The notes below the pieces were generated by a model. It searched no databases and was not told the DNA's origin. It saw nothing but the letters and a program-made list of their open reading frames with translations. Made by a program: the position numbers and the translations under genes. From Flavobacterium aquiphilum (GTDB lineage: Bacteria > Bacteroidota > Bacteroidia > Flavobacteriales > Flavobacteriaceae), in NCBI RefSeq assembly GCF_027111335.1, contig NZ_CP114288.1, positions 372,001-436,000 of the forward strand: DNA of 64,000 nucleotides, in the 5' to 3' direction. Below, one piece after another: positions 51,135 to 60,021 of the stretch (position 1 is the first letter of the stretch; each line of letters begins with the position of its first letter).

Positions 51135-51614
51135 TTAATAAGTATAAGCGATTGCCTTTAGGTTATCCTTTTTGTTTGAAGTAATCACGATAAATTGATA
51201 GCCTTTTTTGGCGGCGTTTTGTTTTAAACTGTTTTCCCCCATTTCGGATAATGTCCATCTTGTTTCTCCTTTGGCAACGCCGAGATAACTCCTTAAATCT
51301 TCGGACTTCTTCAAACCAATTGCCTCCGATTCCTTCAAGACAATTACTTTTTTGTAATCTGGTTTTTCAGTTAAATTTATCTTTTCGGATACGACTTTCG
51401 AATGATTTTTGGATTTTTCATTCAATTGTGCCACAGCATAACGGCTTATTTTGTGCTGTTCAGAGCTATTTGGCAACGAATAATGAATCAAATTATTTTC
51501 GATTTTTATAAAATTGGCTTCTAATTTCTCGCCATTGTGTTTAACAATTTCGTGTGTTTGCGCAAAAAGTTGTGCAGCAAACAATACAGCTATTGCAGTT
51601 ATAATATTTTTCAT
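51135..51614 (-). CDS. secreted protein of unknown function
   Basis: A 159-residue protein with a clear signal peptide (1-18, LFAAQLFAQ). The next 40 residues (HEIVKHNGEKLEANFIKIENNLIHYSLPNS) look like a small beta domain that recurs in Bacteroidetes exported proteins, where a short sequence such as D-x-I-x-K-x-N-G is followed by strand pairs. The C-terminal half (KGETRWTLSEMGENSLKQNAAKKGYQFIVIT) resembles a DUF4156-like or YdgH-like alpha/beta fold. No function assigned. Confidence 0.7.
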   Translation of the reverse strand: MKNIITAIAVLFAAQLFAQTHEIVKHNGEKLEANFIKIENNLIHYSLPNSSEQHKISRYAVAQLNEKSKNHSKVVSEKINLTEKPDYKKVIVLKESEAIGLKKSEDLRSYLGVAKGETRWTLSEMGENSLKQNAAKKGYQFIVITSNKKDNLKAIAYTY

Positions 51615-51704
51615 TTTTGGATGTGTTTATTGAGCCACAATACAATTGCAGCAGATTTTGATAATTACTTTAGAATAGCTTAGAAACAAGCTCGTTTGAA
51701 ATAA

Positions 51705-52010
51705 TTATGCAATCTCAGGAGGGGGAGTATGGCTTTCAAAACAAAATTCCTCAACATTAAAGGAATAAAATGGATTGTTGTTTTGAGCCGTTGATGAAGA
51801 AAATTGAACCAAATTTAAAAGATCAATTTGGTTGACAAACAATGTTTTTAATTTGATTTCCAATTGATTTTCCGAATCGTTTTTCTCAGTAGTTTCGTAA
51901 TAACTGTATTTTTCCTTTTCCAAAAAAACAGAAAGCTTGTCACTAATCCAAATTATGGAAAAAGTGGCCATCAGAAATATAAAAAATAGTTTAAAAACGC
52001 TGTTTTTCAT
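51705..52010 (-). CDS. small membrane-anchored protein of unknown function
   Basis: A 101-residue protein with one N-terminal helix (residues 6-27) and a polar exported part ending in a Cys/His-containing tail (EEFCFESHTPPPEIA). Proteins of this size with a final H-T-P-P-P-E are found in other Flavobacteria by my recollection, without a known role. A minus-strand TAGTTTTG lies at 52015-52022, so close to the ATG that the transcript would be almost leaderless if it is the real -7 box. Confidence 0.6.
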   Translation of the reverse strand: MKNSVFKLFFIFLMATFSIIWISDKLSVFLEKEKYSYYETTEKNDSENQLEIKLKTLFVNQIDLLNLVQFSSSTAQNNNPFYSFNVEEFCFESHTPPPEIA

Positions 52011-52204
52011 ATTTCAAAACTAACGATAAACACCTGCATTTACAAGGATTATAAGAATAAATTAAGATTTTATGTCTAAAAAAAACAAAGTTCGGCGATC
52101 GCCTTTTTTAGAGGGGCAATAATTAATTTTTTTGCAGAATTTAGCCTCTTGACCCTTCTTTTTTTAGGGGATAGTAATGCTTTTTAGGCTATTTAAAAAT
52201 GACA

Positions 52205-52264
52205 AACCGCAAATTCGCAACTTTCCATCTCAAAACATTTGAAATAATTTGCGAATTTGCGGTT
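52205..52264. repeat. inverted repeat, AACCGCAAATTCGCAA family (copy 1)
   Basis: Perfect 16-base arms (52205-52220 and 52249-52264), just downstream of the fumarase gene on the minus strand. Related copies at 55721-55792 and 57105-57175. Confidence 0.75.
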
Positions 52265-52297
52265 AAAATCTTTACAGTCTTTGCGGATTACAAGAAC

Positions 52298-53899
52298 CTA
52301 CAAATTCGCAAAGAAATCATTCCCTTTATCATCAGTAATAATAAACGCAGGGAAATCTTTAATGGTGATTTTACGAACGGCTTCCATTCCTAATTCTTCG
52401 AAGTCAACAACCTCAACTGAAAGAATATTCTCTTTCGCCAAAATAGCCGCAGGACCTCCAATAGAACCCAAATAGAATCCGCCATACGTTTTACAGGCAT
52501 TCATCACATCTTTGGTTCTGTTTCCTTTTGCAAGCATTACCATGCTTCCGCCGTTCTTTTGGAATTCCTCCACATAAACGTCCATTCTACCTGCAGTTGT
52601 TGGTCCAAAACTTCCCGAAGGCATTCCTTCCGGTGTTTTTGCAGGACCTGCGTAATAGATTGGGTGGTTTTTAAAGTAATCCGGCATTGGTTTCCCAGCA
52701 TCCAATAATTCTTTGATTTTGGCGTGGGCAATATCACGCGCCACAATCAAGGTTCCGTTTAGTTTCAAACGTGTTTTGATTGGGTATTGTGATAATTTTT
52801 TAAGAATATCTGCCATCGGTTGGTTCAAATCTATCTCAACCGCTTCTTCCAAATGTGGTGCTGTTTCAGGCAGCAAGCGTTTTGGGTTTACTTCCAATTG
52901 TTCTACAAAAATTCCGTCTTTGGTAATTTTCCCTTTGATATTTCGGTCGGCAGAACAAGAAACTCCCAATCCAACCGGACAAGAAGCCGCGTGACGTGGC
53001 AAACGGATTACTCGAACGTCGTGGGTGAAATATTTACCTCCAAATTGCGCTCCAATGGCACTCTGTTGGCAAATTAACTGTACTCTTTTTTCCCATTCCA
53101 AATCACGGAAAGCCTGACCTGCCATGTTTCCTGAAGTCGGAAGATTGTCAAAATAACCCGCCGATGCTTTTTTTACGGCAGCCAAATTCGCTTCCGCAGA
53201 AGTTCCTCCAATCACTAAAGCCAAGTGATACGGCGGACAAGCCGAAGTTCCCAAATCCATTATTTTGGCACGGATGAAAGCATCCAATGATTTTTCGTTT
53301 AATAATGATTTTGTTTGTTGGTATAAATAGGTTTTATTCGCAGATCCTCCTCCTTTTGCCAAAAACAAAAACTCGTAAGAAGCTCCTTTTTTTGCATAAA
53401 TATCAATTTGCGCCGGAAGATTCGAACCTGAATTTTTTTCTTCAAACATGCTGATTGGCACAATTTGGGAATAGCGAAGGTTTCTTTCTTGATACGTGTT
53501 AAAAATCCCTTTTGAAAGCCATTCTGCGTCATCGACACCTGTATATACATTTTCTCCTTTTTTGGCCATTACAATCGCTGTTCCGGTGTCCTGGCATGAT
53601 GGCAACTCCCCGTCGATGGCAACAACTGCATTTTGCAATAAATTATAAGCCACAAATCGGTCATTGTCGGTTGCTTCCGGATCATCAAGAATGGCTCTTA
53701 ATTTTTCCAAATGCGAAGTACGTAACATAAAAGAAACGTCTTTCAAGGCTTCTTGTGCCAAAAGCTCCAAGCCTTTTGGATCAATGGTCAGAATTTCTCT
53801 GTCGCCTAGTTTTTCGGTTTTTACAAAATCGGAAGTGATTTTACGGTATTGGGTATCGTCTTTTAAAATTGGATAAGGATCCTGGTATATAAATTCCAT
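52298..53899 (-). CDS. fum: class I fumarate hydratase
   Basis: From the ATG at 53899 the protein has 533 residues, the normal length of class I (FumA/FumB-like, [4Fe-4S]) fumarases. Order: N-terminal iron-sulfur domain ([50 protein letters not shown]) and C-terminal beta-type domain ([38 protein letters not shown]). It hydrates fumarate to malate in the TCA cycle. The open frame extends 48 codons upstream, but a -7 box at 53924-53931 lies within that stretch, which supports the chosen start. Confidence 0.94.
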   Translation of the reverse strand: MEFIYQDPYPILKDDTQYRKITSDFVKTEKLGDREILTIDPKGLELLAQEALKDVSFMLRTSHLEKLRAILDDPEATDNDRFVAYNLLQNAVVAIDGELPSCQDTGTAIVMAKKGENVYTGVDDAEWLSKGIFNTYQERNLRYSQIVPISMFEEKNSGSNLPAQIDIYAKKGASYEFLFLAKGGGSANKTYLYQQTKSLLNEKSLDAFIRAKIMDLGTSACPPYHLALVIGGTSAEANLAAVKKASAGYFDNLPTSGNMAGQAFRDLEWEKRVQLICQQSAIGAQFGGKYFTHDVRVIRLPRHAASCPVGLGVSCSADRNIKGKITKDGIFVEQLEVNPKRLLPETAPHLEEAVEIDLNQPMADILKKLSQYPIKTRLKLNGTLIVARDIAHAKIKELLDAGKPMPDYFKNHPIYYAGPAKTPEGMPSGSFGPTTAGRMDVYVEEFQKNGGSMVMLAKGNRTKDVMNACKTYGGFYLGSIGGPAAILAKENILSVEVVDFEELGMEAVRKITIKDFPAFIITDDKGNDFFANL

Positions 53900-53923
53900 A
53901 ATTTGAGTTTTTTTAAACAACGT

Positions 53924-53931
53924 CAAATATA
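53924..53931 (-). promoter_or_regulatory. -7 promoter box for fumarase
   Basis: On the minus strand TATATTTG, full match to TAnnTTTG, 24 bases before the ATG at 53899. Confidence 0.6.
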
Positions 53932-54049
53932 AGAATTGTAGAAGGAATTTATTGCGATTTATATCAACTAATGGTTTAGAATTGTTATAAATTAAAGGGG
54001 TTTTGGATTGTCTAAAAATGACGGTTTTCCAAAAATCGACCAAACATTT

Positions 54050-54221
54050 AACGAATTAAAACCCGTTGCCACAATATCTATCGTTCCTAACCAACGGATT
54101 AAAATCCATTGCCACAATATCAATCATTCCTAACCAACGGATTAAAATCCATTGCTACAATATCTATCGTTCCTAACCAACGGATTAAAATCCGTTGCTA
54201 CAATACTAATCGTTCCTACGG
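54050..54221. repeat. four 43-base tandem repeats with internal palindrome
   Basis: Units begin at 54050, 54093, 54136 and 54179, exactly 43 bases apart, each opening AACGGATTAAAATCC (first unit AACGAATTAAAACCC) and continuing TTGC[CT]ACAATA and TCGTTCCTA. AACGGATT and AATCCGTT in the last unit form a hairpin. The array lies between the fumarase promoter and the end of the SpmA-SpmB gene. Units touch directly, so it is not a CRISPR. Confidence 0.85.
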
Positions 54222-54243
54222 AACTTTTACATTTTTGCTTCTA

Positions 54244-55683
54244 TTAAAAAAACCAGCTCGCCACGAAAATCGCAGTAATCACACAGATTAAATCCACCAA
54301 AAGCATTGTTTGCAATGCGTAACGGGTGTTTTTGATGTTAACCGAACCAAAGTAAACCGCAATCACGTAGAAGGTGCTTTCGGCACTGCACTGAAAAATA
54401 CTGCTCAATCTTCCGGTCAGGGAATCGGCACCAAAAGTATTCATCGAATCAATCAAAAATCCTCTTGATCCCGCAGAACTAAACGGTCTAAGCAATGCAA
54501 CCGGCAAAGCGTCGGTGATTTCTTTGCTTACGCCCATGTTCGAGAAAGCAAAAGAAATCCAATTGCTGATAATTTCAAACAAACCACTGTTTCTAAACAA
54601 CGAAATCGCCACCAACATCCCCAAAACATAAGGAAAAATGGTTACCCCCGTTTTTACTCCGTTATTCGCTCCCGATACAAAAGCTTCAAAAACGGTAGTT
54701 TTTGCTTCGATGAATTTCTTTTCCTTAGCAAATGACAAAATCAAAGTGGCAACAATAATCACAACCAAAATCAATGCGGAAAGATTCGAAGTAAAATAAT
54801 TTTTACCAATTAAATCCAAATGGTTTACATACATCAGCAAGCCAACAATAGCGGCAATCAAGGCCATCAATGAAACCACCAAAGAGGCGCTTTTGAAATT
54901 GATTTTCTGCCTGATTCCAACGATTAGGAAAGCAGCGATCGTTCCAATAAACGAAGTGATAATACAAGGCAACATTACATCCGCAGGGTTCGTCGCATTT
55001 GCAGCGGCGCGATAACCAATTATCGAAGTGGCAATCAATGTTAGTCCCGATGCGTGCAGACACATGAACATAATTTGGGCATCACTCGCCTTGTCTTTTT
55101 CGGGATTTAATTCCTGTAAGCTTTCCATGGCTTTCAACCCAAAAGGCGTTGCGGCGGAATCCAATCCAAGGAAATTGGCGGCAAAGTTTAAAGTCATATA
55201 GGAAATCGAAGGGTGATTTTTGGGAACACTCGGAAACACTTTAACAAATACCGGACTCAATACTTTTGCCAGTTTTTCGGAGGCTCCGGATATAATTAAA
55301 AGCTCCATCAATCCGCAGAAAAAGGCCAGATAAGCCATCAATGGCAAAATCAAATCAACCAAAGTATTCTTGCACGTAGGCAATAATCCATCCGATTTTT
55401 GAACCCCGCTGAAGATTTTTACGGTTTTATTTTTATAAACATAAGTAGTGTCAGCATTTAGCGTATCGCGGTTGATAATCATCGTTTGATCCTTTGCTTT
55501 CTTGATACTGTCTTTTATGAAAACAGGTACTTGCTCGATATATTTTTCGGAAATTAAAATAGGGTCATCTTTTTTTCCATTTAAAACGAAATCCAAACTG
55601 TAGCTGTTTCCTGTAAACAAACTAATAGCAACGAATACAATTGACGAAATGAAAATAACCAACCAAAATCTACTTAATACCAT
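54244..55683 (-). CDS. fused SpmA-SpmB nucleoside-recognition membrane protein
   Basis: A 479-residue polytopic protein. An N-terminal helix and a soluble insert (about 30-100) precede two Gate/nucleoside-recognition halves: SpmA-like (GLLPTCKNTLVDLILPLMAYLAFF, NFAANFLGLDSAATPFGLKAM) and SpmB-like (FEAFVSGANNGVKTGVTIFPYVLGMLVAI, LLRPFSSAGSRGF). In spore formers SpmA and SpmB are separate and help dehydrate the spore core; the fused form is widespread in non-sporulating Bacteroidetes, where the transported molecule is unknown. It stands alone. Confidence 0.9.
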   Translation of the reverse strand: MVLSRFWLVIFISSIVFVAISLFTGNSYSLDFVLNGKKDDPILISEKYIEQVPVFIKDSIKKAKDQTMIINRDTLNADTTYVYKNKTVKIFSGVQKSDGLLPTCKNTLVDLILPLMAYLAFFCGLMELLIISGASEKLAKVLSPVFVKVFPSVPKNHPSISYMTLNFAANFLGLDSAATPFGLKAMESLQELNPEKDKASDAQIMFMCLHASGLTLIATSIIGYRAAANATNPADVMLPCIITSFIGTIAAFLIVGIRQKINFKSASLVVSLMALIAAIVGLLMYVNHLDLIGKNYFTSNLSALILVVIIVATLILSFAKEKKFIEAKTTVFEAFVSGANNGVKTGVTIFPYVLGMLVAISLFRNSGLFEIISNWISFAFSNMGVSKEITDALPVALLRPFSSAGSRGFLIDSMNTFGADSLTGRLSSIFQCSAESTFYVIAVYFGSVNIKNTRYALQTMLLVDLICVITAIFVASWFF

Positions 55684-55720
55684 AATTTATAATTTTTGTA
55701 AAAATATTTAAAAAAATTCA

Positions 55721-55792
55721 ACCGCAAATTCGCAAATTAAAATAATGAAAATTTACTAAGCTAACTAAAAATCTAATTTGCGAATTTGCGGT
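55721..55792. repeat. inverted repeat, AACCGCAAATTCGCAA family (copy 2)
   Basis: Perfect 19-base arms (55721-55739 and 55774-55792), between the exonuclease gene end and the SpmA-SpmB start. Same core as 52205 and 57105. Confidence 0.8.
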
Positions 55793-55804
55793 AAATTAAA
55801 ATTA

Positions 55805-56518
55805 TTACACATGAATAATCTCTTCCTCAATCAGTAAATCTTCTCGGCGGAGGCGAAGGAAAATCTGAGCCACGGCAATGGTGTCTTTTTCGCAATAAGT
55901 CACAATTCTGTCAATGTCTTTTTCAACATAAAAAACATGCCCAACCTGACTTCCGTCAATATCGCCTTTTGGCGATGGGATACCGAGAACTTTACACATT
56001 AACTTAAGCGAGGTAAAATGCTTATAATCACCAAATTTCCACAGCTCCAACGTATCCAGATGAGGAATTTCCCAAGGTTTTTTACCAAATAAATTCAGCT
56101 TGTCGGGAATGGGGATTTGGTTGATAATCATTCGGCGGGCTATAAATGGAATATCAAATTCTTTGGCATTATGACCACACAAAAGGTGTTGCGGTTGCCC
56201 GAAATGATTATTCAGTAGATTATTGAAGTCTTTCAATATTTTGGTTTCGTCACCAAAAAAAGAGGTAACCCTAAAATTTCGAATGTCACCTTTGATAACA
56301 AAAAAGCCTACCGAAATGCAGACGATTTTCCCAAATTCGGCCCAAATTCCGGCACGGTCATAGAATTCTTCTCCCGAAAATTCGTCTTTGCGTTGGTATT
56401 GGGTTTTTAGTTCCCAAAGACTTTTTATTTCATCGTCGAGGGAATTGTAATCGGCGGTTTCCGGAACGGTTTCAATATCAAGGAAAAGGATATTGTTAAG
56501 GTTTATTTTTTCAATCAT
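55805..56518 (-). CDS. 3'-5' exonuclease, DEDD/PolB-like
   Basis: A 237-residue protein from the ATG at 56518 (a second ATG seven codons upstream is possible). DEDD motifs: Exo I LFLDIETVPE, Exo II around LLCGHNAKEFDIPFIARRM, Exo III YCEKDTIAVAQIFLRL. It belongs to the predicted PolB-like 3'-5' exonucleases, which act on single-stranded DNA or RNA ends. Its exact substrate is unknown. A methyltransferase gene for DNA repair (ogt) lies about 100 bases upstream on the same strand. Confidence 0.88.
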   Translation of the reverse strand: MIEKINLNNILFLDIETVPETADYNSLDDEIKSLWELKTQYQRKDEFSGEEFYDRAGIWAEFGKIVCISVGFFVIKGDIRNFRVTSFFGDETKILKDFNNLLNNHFGQPQHLLCGHNAKEFDIPFIARRMIINQIPIPDKLNLFGKKPWEIPHLDTLELWKFGDYKHFTSLKLMCKVLGIPSPKGDIDGSQVGHVFYVEKDIDRIVTYCEKDTIAVAQIFLRLRREDLLIEEEIIHV

Positions 56519-56619
56519 TTTTAGACTTTCATTAGACAACTTTGACTTATAGACGACTTTGATTTGCAGAACTAAAAATCTAAGATAGTCTAATTATCTT
56601 ACAATCAAAAAGGTCTAAA

Positions 56620-57093
56620 CTAAAATAAACTTTGCTGAGTCGTTGGATTTTCGTGTTCTAACAGCCATTTTTTTCGCCACAATCCTCCGGCATAGCCTGT
56701 GAGAGAGCCATCAGTCCCAATAACTCGGTGGCAAGGCACAACTATCCAAAGCGGATTTTTCCCATTGGCGGAAGCCACTGCGCGAATTGCTTTGACATCT
56801 CCCATGATTTTGGACTGTTCCAAATACGTTCTGGTTCTTCCGTACGGAATCTCTAATAATGATTTCCAGACTTTTTGTTGGAATTCGGTTCCTTTTGGAT
56901 TGAGTTTGAAGTCAAAATGGATTCGTTTTCCTTCGAAATAATCGTTGAGCTGTAAAACGGCTTCCAGCAAAACAATTGGAATTTCAGCTGAAACAGTTCC
57001 TTCATCCGAAACGGAAATTACGGATATACCATTTTCATCGCCTGTAATTGTGGCAATTCCTAAAGGTGTTTTGATATAAACTGTTTCCATCAC
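56620..57093 (-). CDS. ogt: methylated-DNA--protein-cysteine methyltransferase
   Basis: A 157-residue suicide DNA repair protein. The acceptor motif IVVPCHRVIG has Cys121; the helix-turn-helix arginine finger (EIPYGRTRTY) and the asparagine hinge (AVASANGKNPL) are present. It moves alkyl groups from O6-alkylguanine in DNA to its own cysteine. Length is normal for Ogt. Two adjacent ATG codons allow either start. Confidence 0.94.
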   Translation of the reverse strand: MMETVYIKTPLGIATITGDENGISVISVSDEGTVSAEIPIVLLEAVLQLNDYFEGKRIHFDFKLNPKGTEFQQKVWKSLLEIPYGRTRTYLEQSKIMGDVKAIRAVASANGKNPLWIVVPCHRVIGTDGSLTGYAGGLWRKKWLLEHENPTTQQSLF

Positions 57094-57104
57094 TTAGAAT
57101 TTTA

Positions 57105-57175
57105 AACCGCGAAGTTCGCAAAGAATTACGCAAAGCTTTGCGATCTTGGCGTAATTCTTTGCGAACTTCGCGGTT
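57105..57175. repeat. inverted repeat, AACCGCGAAGTTCGCAA family (copy 3)
   Basis: Perfect 26-base arms (57105-57130 and 57150-57175) with an inner CGCAAAGCTTTGCG palindrome. It lies between the cytochrome c gene end and ogt. Same core as the copies at 52205 and 55721, with A to G changes. Confidence 0.85.
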
Positions 57176-57185
57176 AAATATTGTA

Positions 57186-57569
57186 CTATTTCAAATTGGA
57201 AGAAATGTAAGCTTCCAATGCTTCTAATTCTTCGTCTGACATTTCTTCAGTGATAGCAAAGTTGGTTTTCATCACTTCGAACTGACTTGGATCTACCAGA
57301 GGTTTACTGTCACCTTTTAAAAACGTAACAATGTCACCATTTTTCTCTTTGTAGATTTTGGCGATTTCCTGAATGCTTGGCCCAACAACCTTTTGATCAA
57401 CTTGGTGGCAAGCAACACAATTTCCTTTGCCTTCAAAAATCTCTTTTCCTAATGCTTCCGGAGTTTTGGCTTCTATGGCGGTTTCTTCAGGCTTGCCAAA
57501 TGGTTCTTGGCTTTCTTTTTTACAAGACAAAAAAGATAAAACTGCAAATAAAAATACTATTTTCTTCAT
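57186..57569 (-). CDS. c-type cytochrome lipoprotein
   Basis: A 127-residue lipoprotein with lipobox Cys16 (LSFLSCKKES), a short linker and one class I cytochrome c domain: heme-binding Cys51-x2-Cys54-His55 (CVACHQ) and a Met ligand in the second half near EVMKTNF. It carries electrons in the periplasm, anchored to a membrane. It starts 3 bases after the hemB stop, so it is the last gene of the heme operon; placing a heme acceptor there fits the pathway. Confidence 0.92.
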   Translation of the reverse strand: MKKIVFLFAVLSFLSCKKESQEPFGKPEETAIEAKTPEALGKEIFEGKGNCVACHQVDQKVVGPSIQEIAKIYKEKNGDIVTFLKGDSKPLVDPSQFEVMKTNFAITEEMSDEELEALEAYISSNLK

Positions 57570-57572
57570 TTT

Positions 57573-58568
57573 TTATTTGTTTAAAAGAATGGCGGCTTCT
57601 TTGGCAAAATAAGTCGAAATCAGGCTCGCTCCTGCTCTTTTGATACACATTAACTGCTCCATCATAATTTTGTCGTTATCGAGCCATCCTCTTTCGGCAG
57701 CGGCTTTGATCATCGCATATTCACCCGAAACGTGAAAAACCGTTACCGGAACATTCACGGCATTTGTAACCTCGCGGACGATGTCCAAATAAGCAATTCC
57801 CGGTTTTACCATCACCATGTCGGCACCTTCCTCAACATCCCAAACCGCTTCTTTGATAGCTTCAATGCGGTTCGCATAATCCATTTGGTATGTTTTTTTG
57901 TCTTTTGGAACCACAACATCGGCTTCTCTTGGCGCACTGTCCAACGCATCACGGAAAGGTCCGTAAAATGCCGAAGCATACTTCGCCGAATAACTCATAA
58001 TCCCCACATTGTGGAAACCTGCGGCGTCCAATCCTTCGCGCAAGCGTAACACGCGTCCGTCCATCATATCCGATGGCGCTACAAAATCGGCTCCGGCTTG
58101 AGCATGTGAAACTGCCATTTTAACCAAAGCATCATTGGTAGAATCATTTTCTACATCGCCATTGGCAATGATTCCATCGTGTCCGTAAATAGAATAAGGA
58201 TCCAAAGCTACATCCGGCATTACAATCATCTCTGGACAGGCTTCTTTAATAGCTCGAATCGCCTGTTGCATCAGTCCGTTTGGGTTCCAAGCTTCGACAC
58301 CTGCGTTGTCTTTCAGGTTTTCGCTTACTTTTACATAAATATTCACTGCGCGAATTCCCAAAGCGTAAATCTCTTTGACTTCCTCAACCGTTAAATCTAT
58401 TGAACGGCGAAAAATCCCCGGCATTGATGGTATTTCAACCTTTACATTTTCGCCTTCGGCTATAAACATCGGGAACATAAAATCGGATGGGCTTAATGTG
58501 GTTTCGCGAACTAAACATCTAATTGATTCGCTGGTTCTTAATCTTCTACCTCGGTGTAATGGAAACAT
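57573..58568 (-). CDS. hemB: delta-aminolevulinic acid dehydratase (porphobilinogen synthase)
   Basis: A 331-residue enzyme that condenses two 5-aminolevulinates to porphobilinogen. The two catalytic lysines are Lys196 (SYSAKYASAFYGPF) and Lys255 (MVKPGIAY). In the metal-binding region the residues are Asp119, Asp123 and Asp131 (DVALDPYSIYGHDG) instead of the three cysteines of the zinc type, so this is the magnesium-dependent class. It lies between hemF and the cytochrome gene. Confidence 0.96.
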   Translation of the reverse strand: MFPLHRGRRLRTSESIRCLVRETTLSPSDFMFPMFIAEGENVKVEIPSMPGIFRRSIDLTVEEVKEIYALGIRAVNIYVKVSENLKDNAGVEAWNPNGLMQQAIRAIKEACPEMIVMPDVALDPYSIYGHDGIIANGDVENDSTNDALVKMAVSHAQAGADFVAPSDMMDGRVLRLREGLDAAGFHNVGIMSYSAKYASAFYGPFRDALDSAPREADVVVPKDKKTYQMDYANRIEAIKEAVWDVEEGADMVMVKPGIAYLDIVREVTNAVNVPVTVFHVSGEYAMIKAAAERGWLDNDKIMMEQLMCIKRAGASLISTYFAKEAAILLNK

Positions 58569-58651
58569 ATGATTTATGATTTTAGATTAAAGATTGCTGA
58601 TTTATGATTTGATCGTGATTACAAACTTCTGCAATCAAAAATCGTTAATCA

Positions 58652-59560
58652 TCAATCTACAATCCATTCTTTAGGGTTTTCTAATACTTTCAATAATTTT
58701 TCTTCTTCGCTTCCCGCTTCCGGATGATGATCATACACCCACTGCACGTGTGGCGGTAAACTCATCAGGATGCTTTCTATTCTTCCGTTGGTTTTTAGAC
58801 CAAATAAAGTGCCTTTATCGTGAACCAAATTGAATTCTACATAACGTCCTCGACGGATTTCCTGCCAAGTTCTATTCGCTTCGGTATAAGGAAGATTTTT
58901 TCTTTTTTCAACTATTGGAACATAGGCTTCAAGGAAACTATTTCCTACTTCGGTAACAAAATTGTACCAATCCTCCATTGACATTTGCTCATTTGCTTTG
59001 CAATAATCAAAGAACAAACCACCAATTCCGCGGGCTTCATTTCGGTGTGCGTTCCAAAAATAGTTGTCACACTGCTTTTTATATTTTGGGTAAAAGTCTG
59101 GATTGTGTTTGTCACAAGCTGTTTTACAGGTTTGATGAAAATGAACGGCATCTTCCTCAAACAAATAATAAGGCGTTAAATCCTGACCACCACCGAACCA
59201 TTGCTGAATTACGTTTCCGTTTTCATCATACATTTCGAAGTAACGCCAATTAGCATGAACCGTTGGCACCATTGGATTTTTGGGATGCAAAACTAAACTC
59301 AGTCCACAGGCAAAAAAATCGGCTTCGCCTACATTGAACATTTTTTGCATGGTTTCGGGCAATTTTCCGTGAACAGCTGAAATATTAACACCTCCTTTTT
59401 CGAAAACTTTTCCGTTTTCAATAACACGTGTTCTTCCACCGCCACCTTCAGAGCGTTCCCACAAATCCTCACGAAATTTGGTCTGACCATCAACTGCCTC
59501 TAATCCTGCTACAATTTGGTCTTGAAGGTTTTGTATGTATTGATAAAATTTGTCTTTCAT
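58652..59560 (-). CDS. hemF: oxygen-dependent coproporphyrinogen III oxidase
   Basis: A 302-residue HemF with the motifs FREDLWERSEGGGGRTRV, VHANWRYFEMYDENG, QQWFGGGQDLTPYYLFEEDAVHFH and RRGRYVEFNLVHDKGTLFGL. It converts coproporphyrinogen III to protoporphyrinogen IX using O2. Length is normal. Presence of HemF rather than HemN here shows an aerobic route. It starts 2 bases after the 125-residue unknown gene. Confidence 0.96.
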   Translation of the reverse strand: MKDKFYQYIQNLQDQIVAGLEAVDGQTKFREDLWERSEGGGGRTRVIENGKVFEKGGVNISAVHGKLPETMQKMFNVGEADFFACGLSLVLHPKNPMVPTVHANWRYFEMYDENGNVIQQWFGGGQDLTPYYLFEEDAVHFHQTCKTACDKHNPDFYPKYKKQCDNYFWNAHRNEARGIGGLFFDYCKANEQMSMEDWYNFVTEVGNSFLEAYVPIVEKRKNLPYTEANRTWQEIRRGRYVEFNLVHDKGTLFGLKTNGRIESILMSLPPHVQWVYDHHPEAGSEEEKLLKVLENPKEWIVD

Positions 59561-59562
59561 TA

Positions 59563-59940
59563 TTAATTTCCTTTCAAGGCAGATAACTTATTTAAAATCC
59601 CAAACGAAAAAACTTTGCTTTCCTTTTGGATATAATTGTAAATAGCAAGGGCTTTTTCTTTAAAATCGAACTGACTTTCCTTCGAAAATGCCACTAAAAA
59701 ATCAGCGAACATCTCCAATTGATTCCAATCCAAATGAAGTCTTTGCAAATGAACAATCAATTCGGCTGAATTGAATTGCTGGAGACTTTCGACATTCATC
59801 GCCAAGTCTTTCAATTCATTTTCCAAATAAAGGAGATCTTCCAAATTCCAAAATTTAGGCACATACACCAATGACATCAGCTTTTTGAGCACGTTGTCAA
59901 TGCGAATACTTTCCTGGTCTCTTAAGCCTTTGTTTAGCAT
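59563..59940 (-). CDS. unknown protein inside the heme operon
   Basis: A 125-residue, probably all-helical soluble protein with many Leu and acidic residues (ENELKDLAMNVESLQQF, LHLDWNQLEMFADFLVAFSKE). No signal peptide, no cysteines, no motif I can name. It lies between hemE and hemF and its stop is 2 bases before hemF, so it is translated with the pathway enzymes. I do not recognise it; a link to heme metabolism rests on position only. Confidence 0.75.
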   Translation of the reverse strand: MLNKGLRDQESIRIDNVLKKLMSLVYVPKFWNLEDLLYLENELKDLAMNVESLQQFNSAELIVHLQRLHLDWNQLEMFADFLVAFSKESQFDFKEKALAIYNYIQKESKVFSFGILNKLSALKGN

Positions 59941-60021
59941 TTTTTATTGATTGTTGGTCAAAAGTTGTACGCTGATAGTCGCTGATGATTTTCCCAACAA
60001 CTATCGACTAACAACTGTCAA

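Noticed and set aside
52093..52102. GGCGATCGCC palindrome like the cyanobacterial HIP1 site, followed by six T
   Set aside because: One isolated copy with no loop for a stem; probably chance.
53900..54043. 48-residue N-terminal extension of fumarase
   Set aside because: A -7 box lies inside it and class I fumarases have the length given by the ATG at 53899.
54050..54221. CRISPR array
   Set aside because: The 43-base units follow each other without unique spacers and no cas gene is near; it is a plain tandem repeat.
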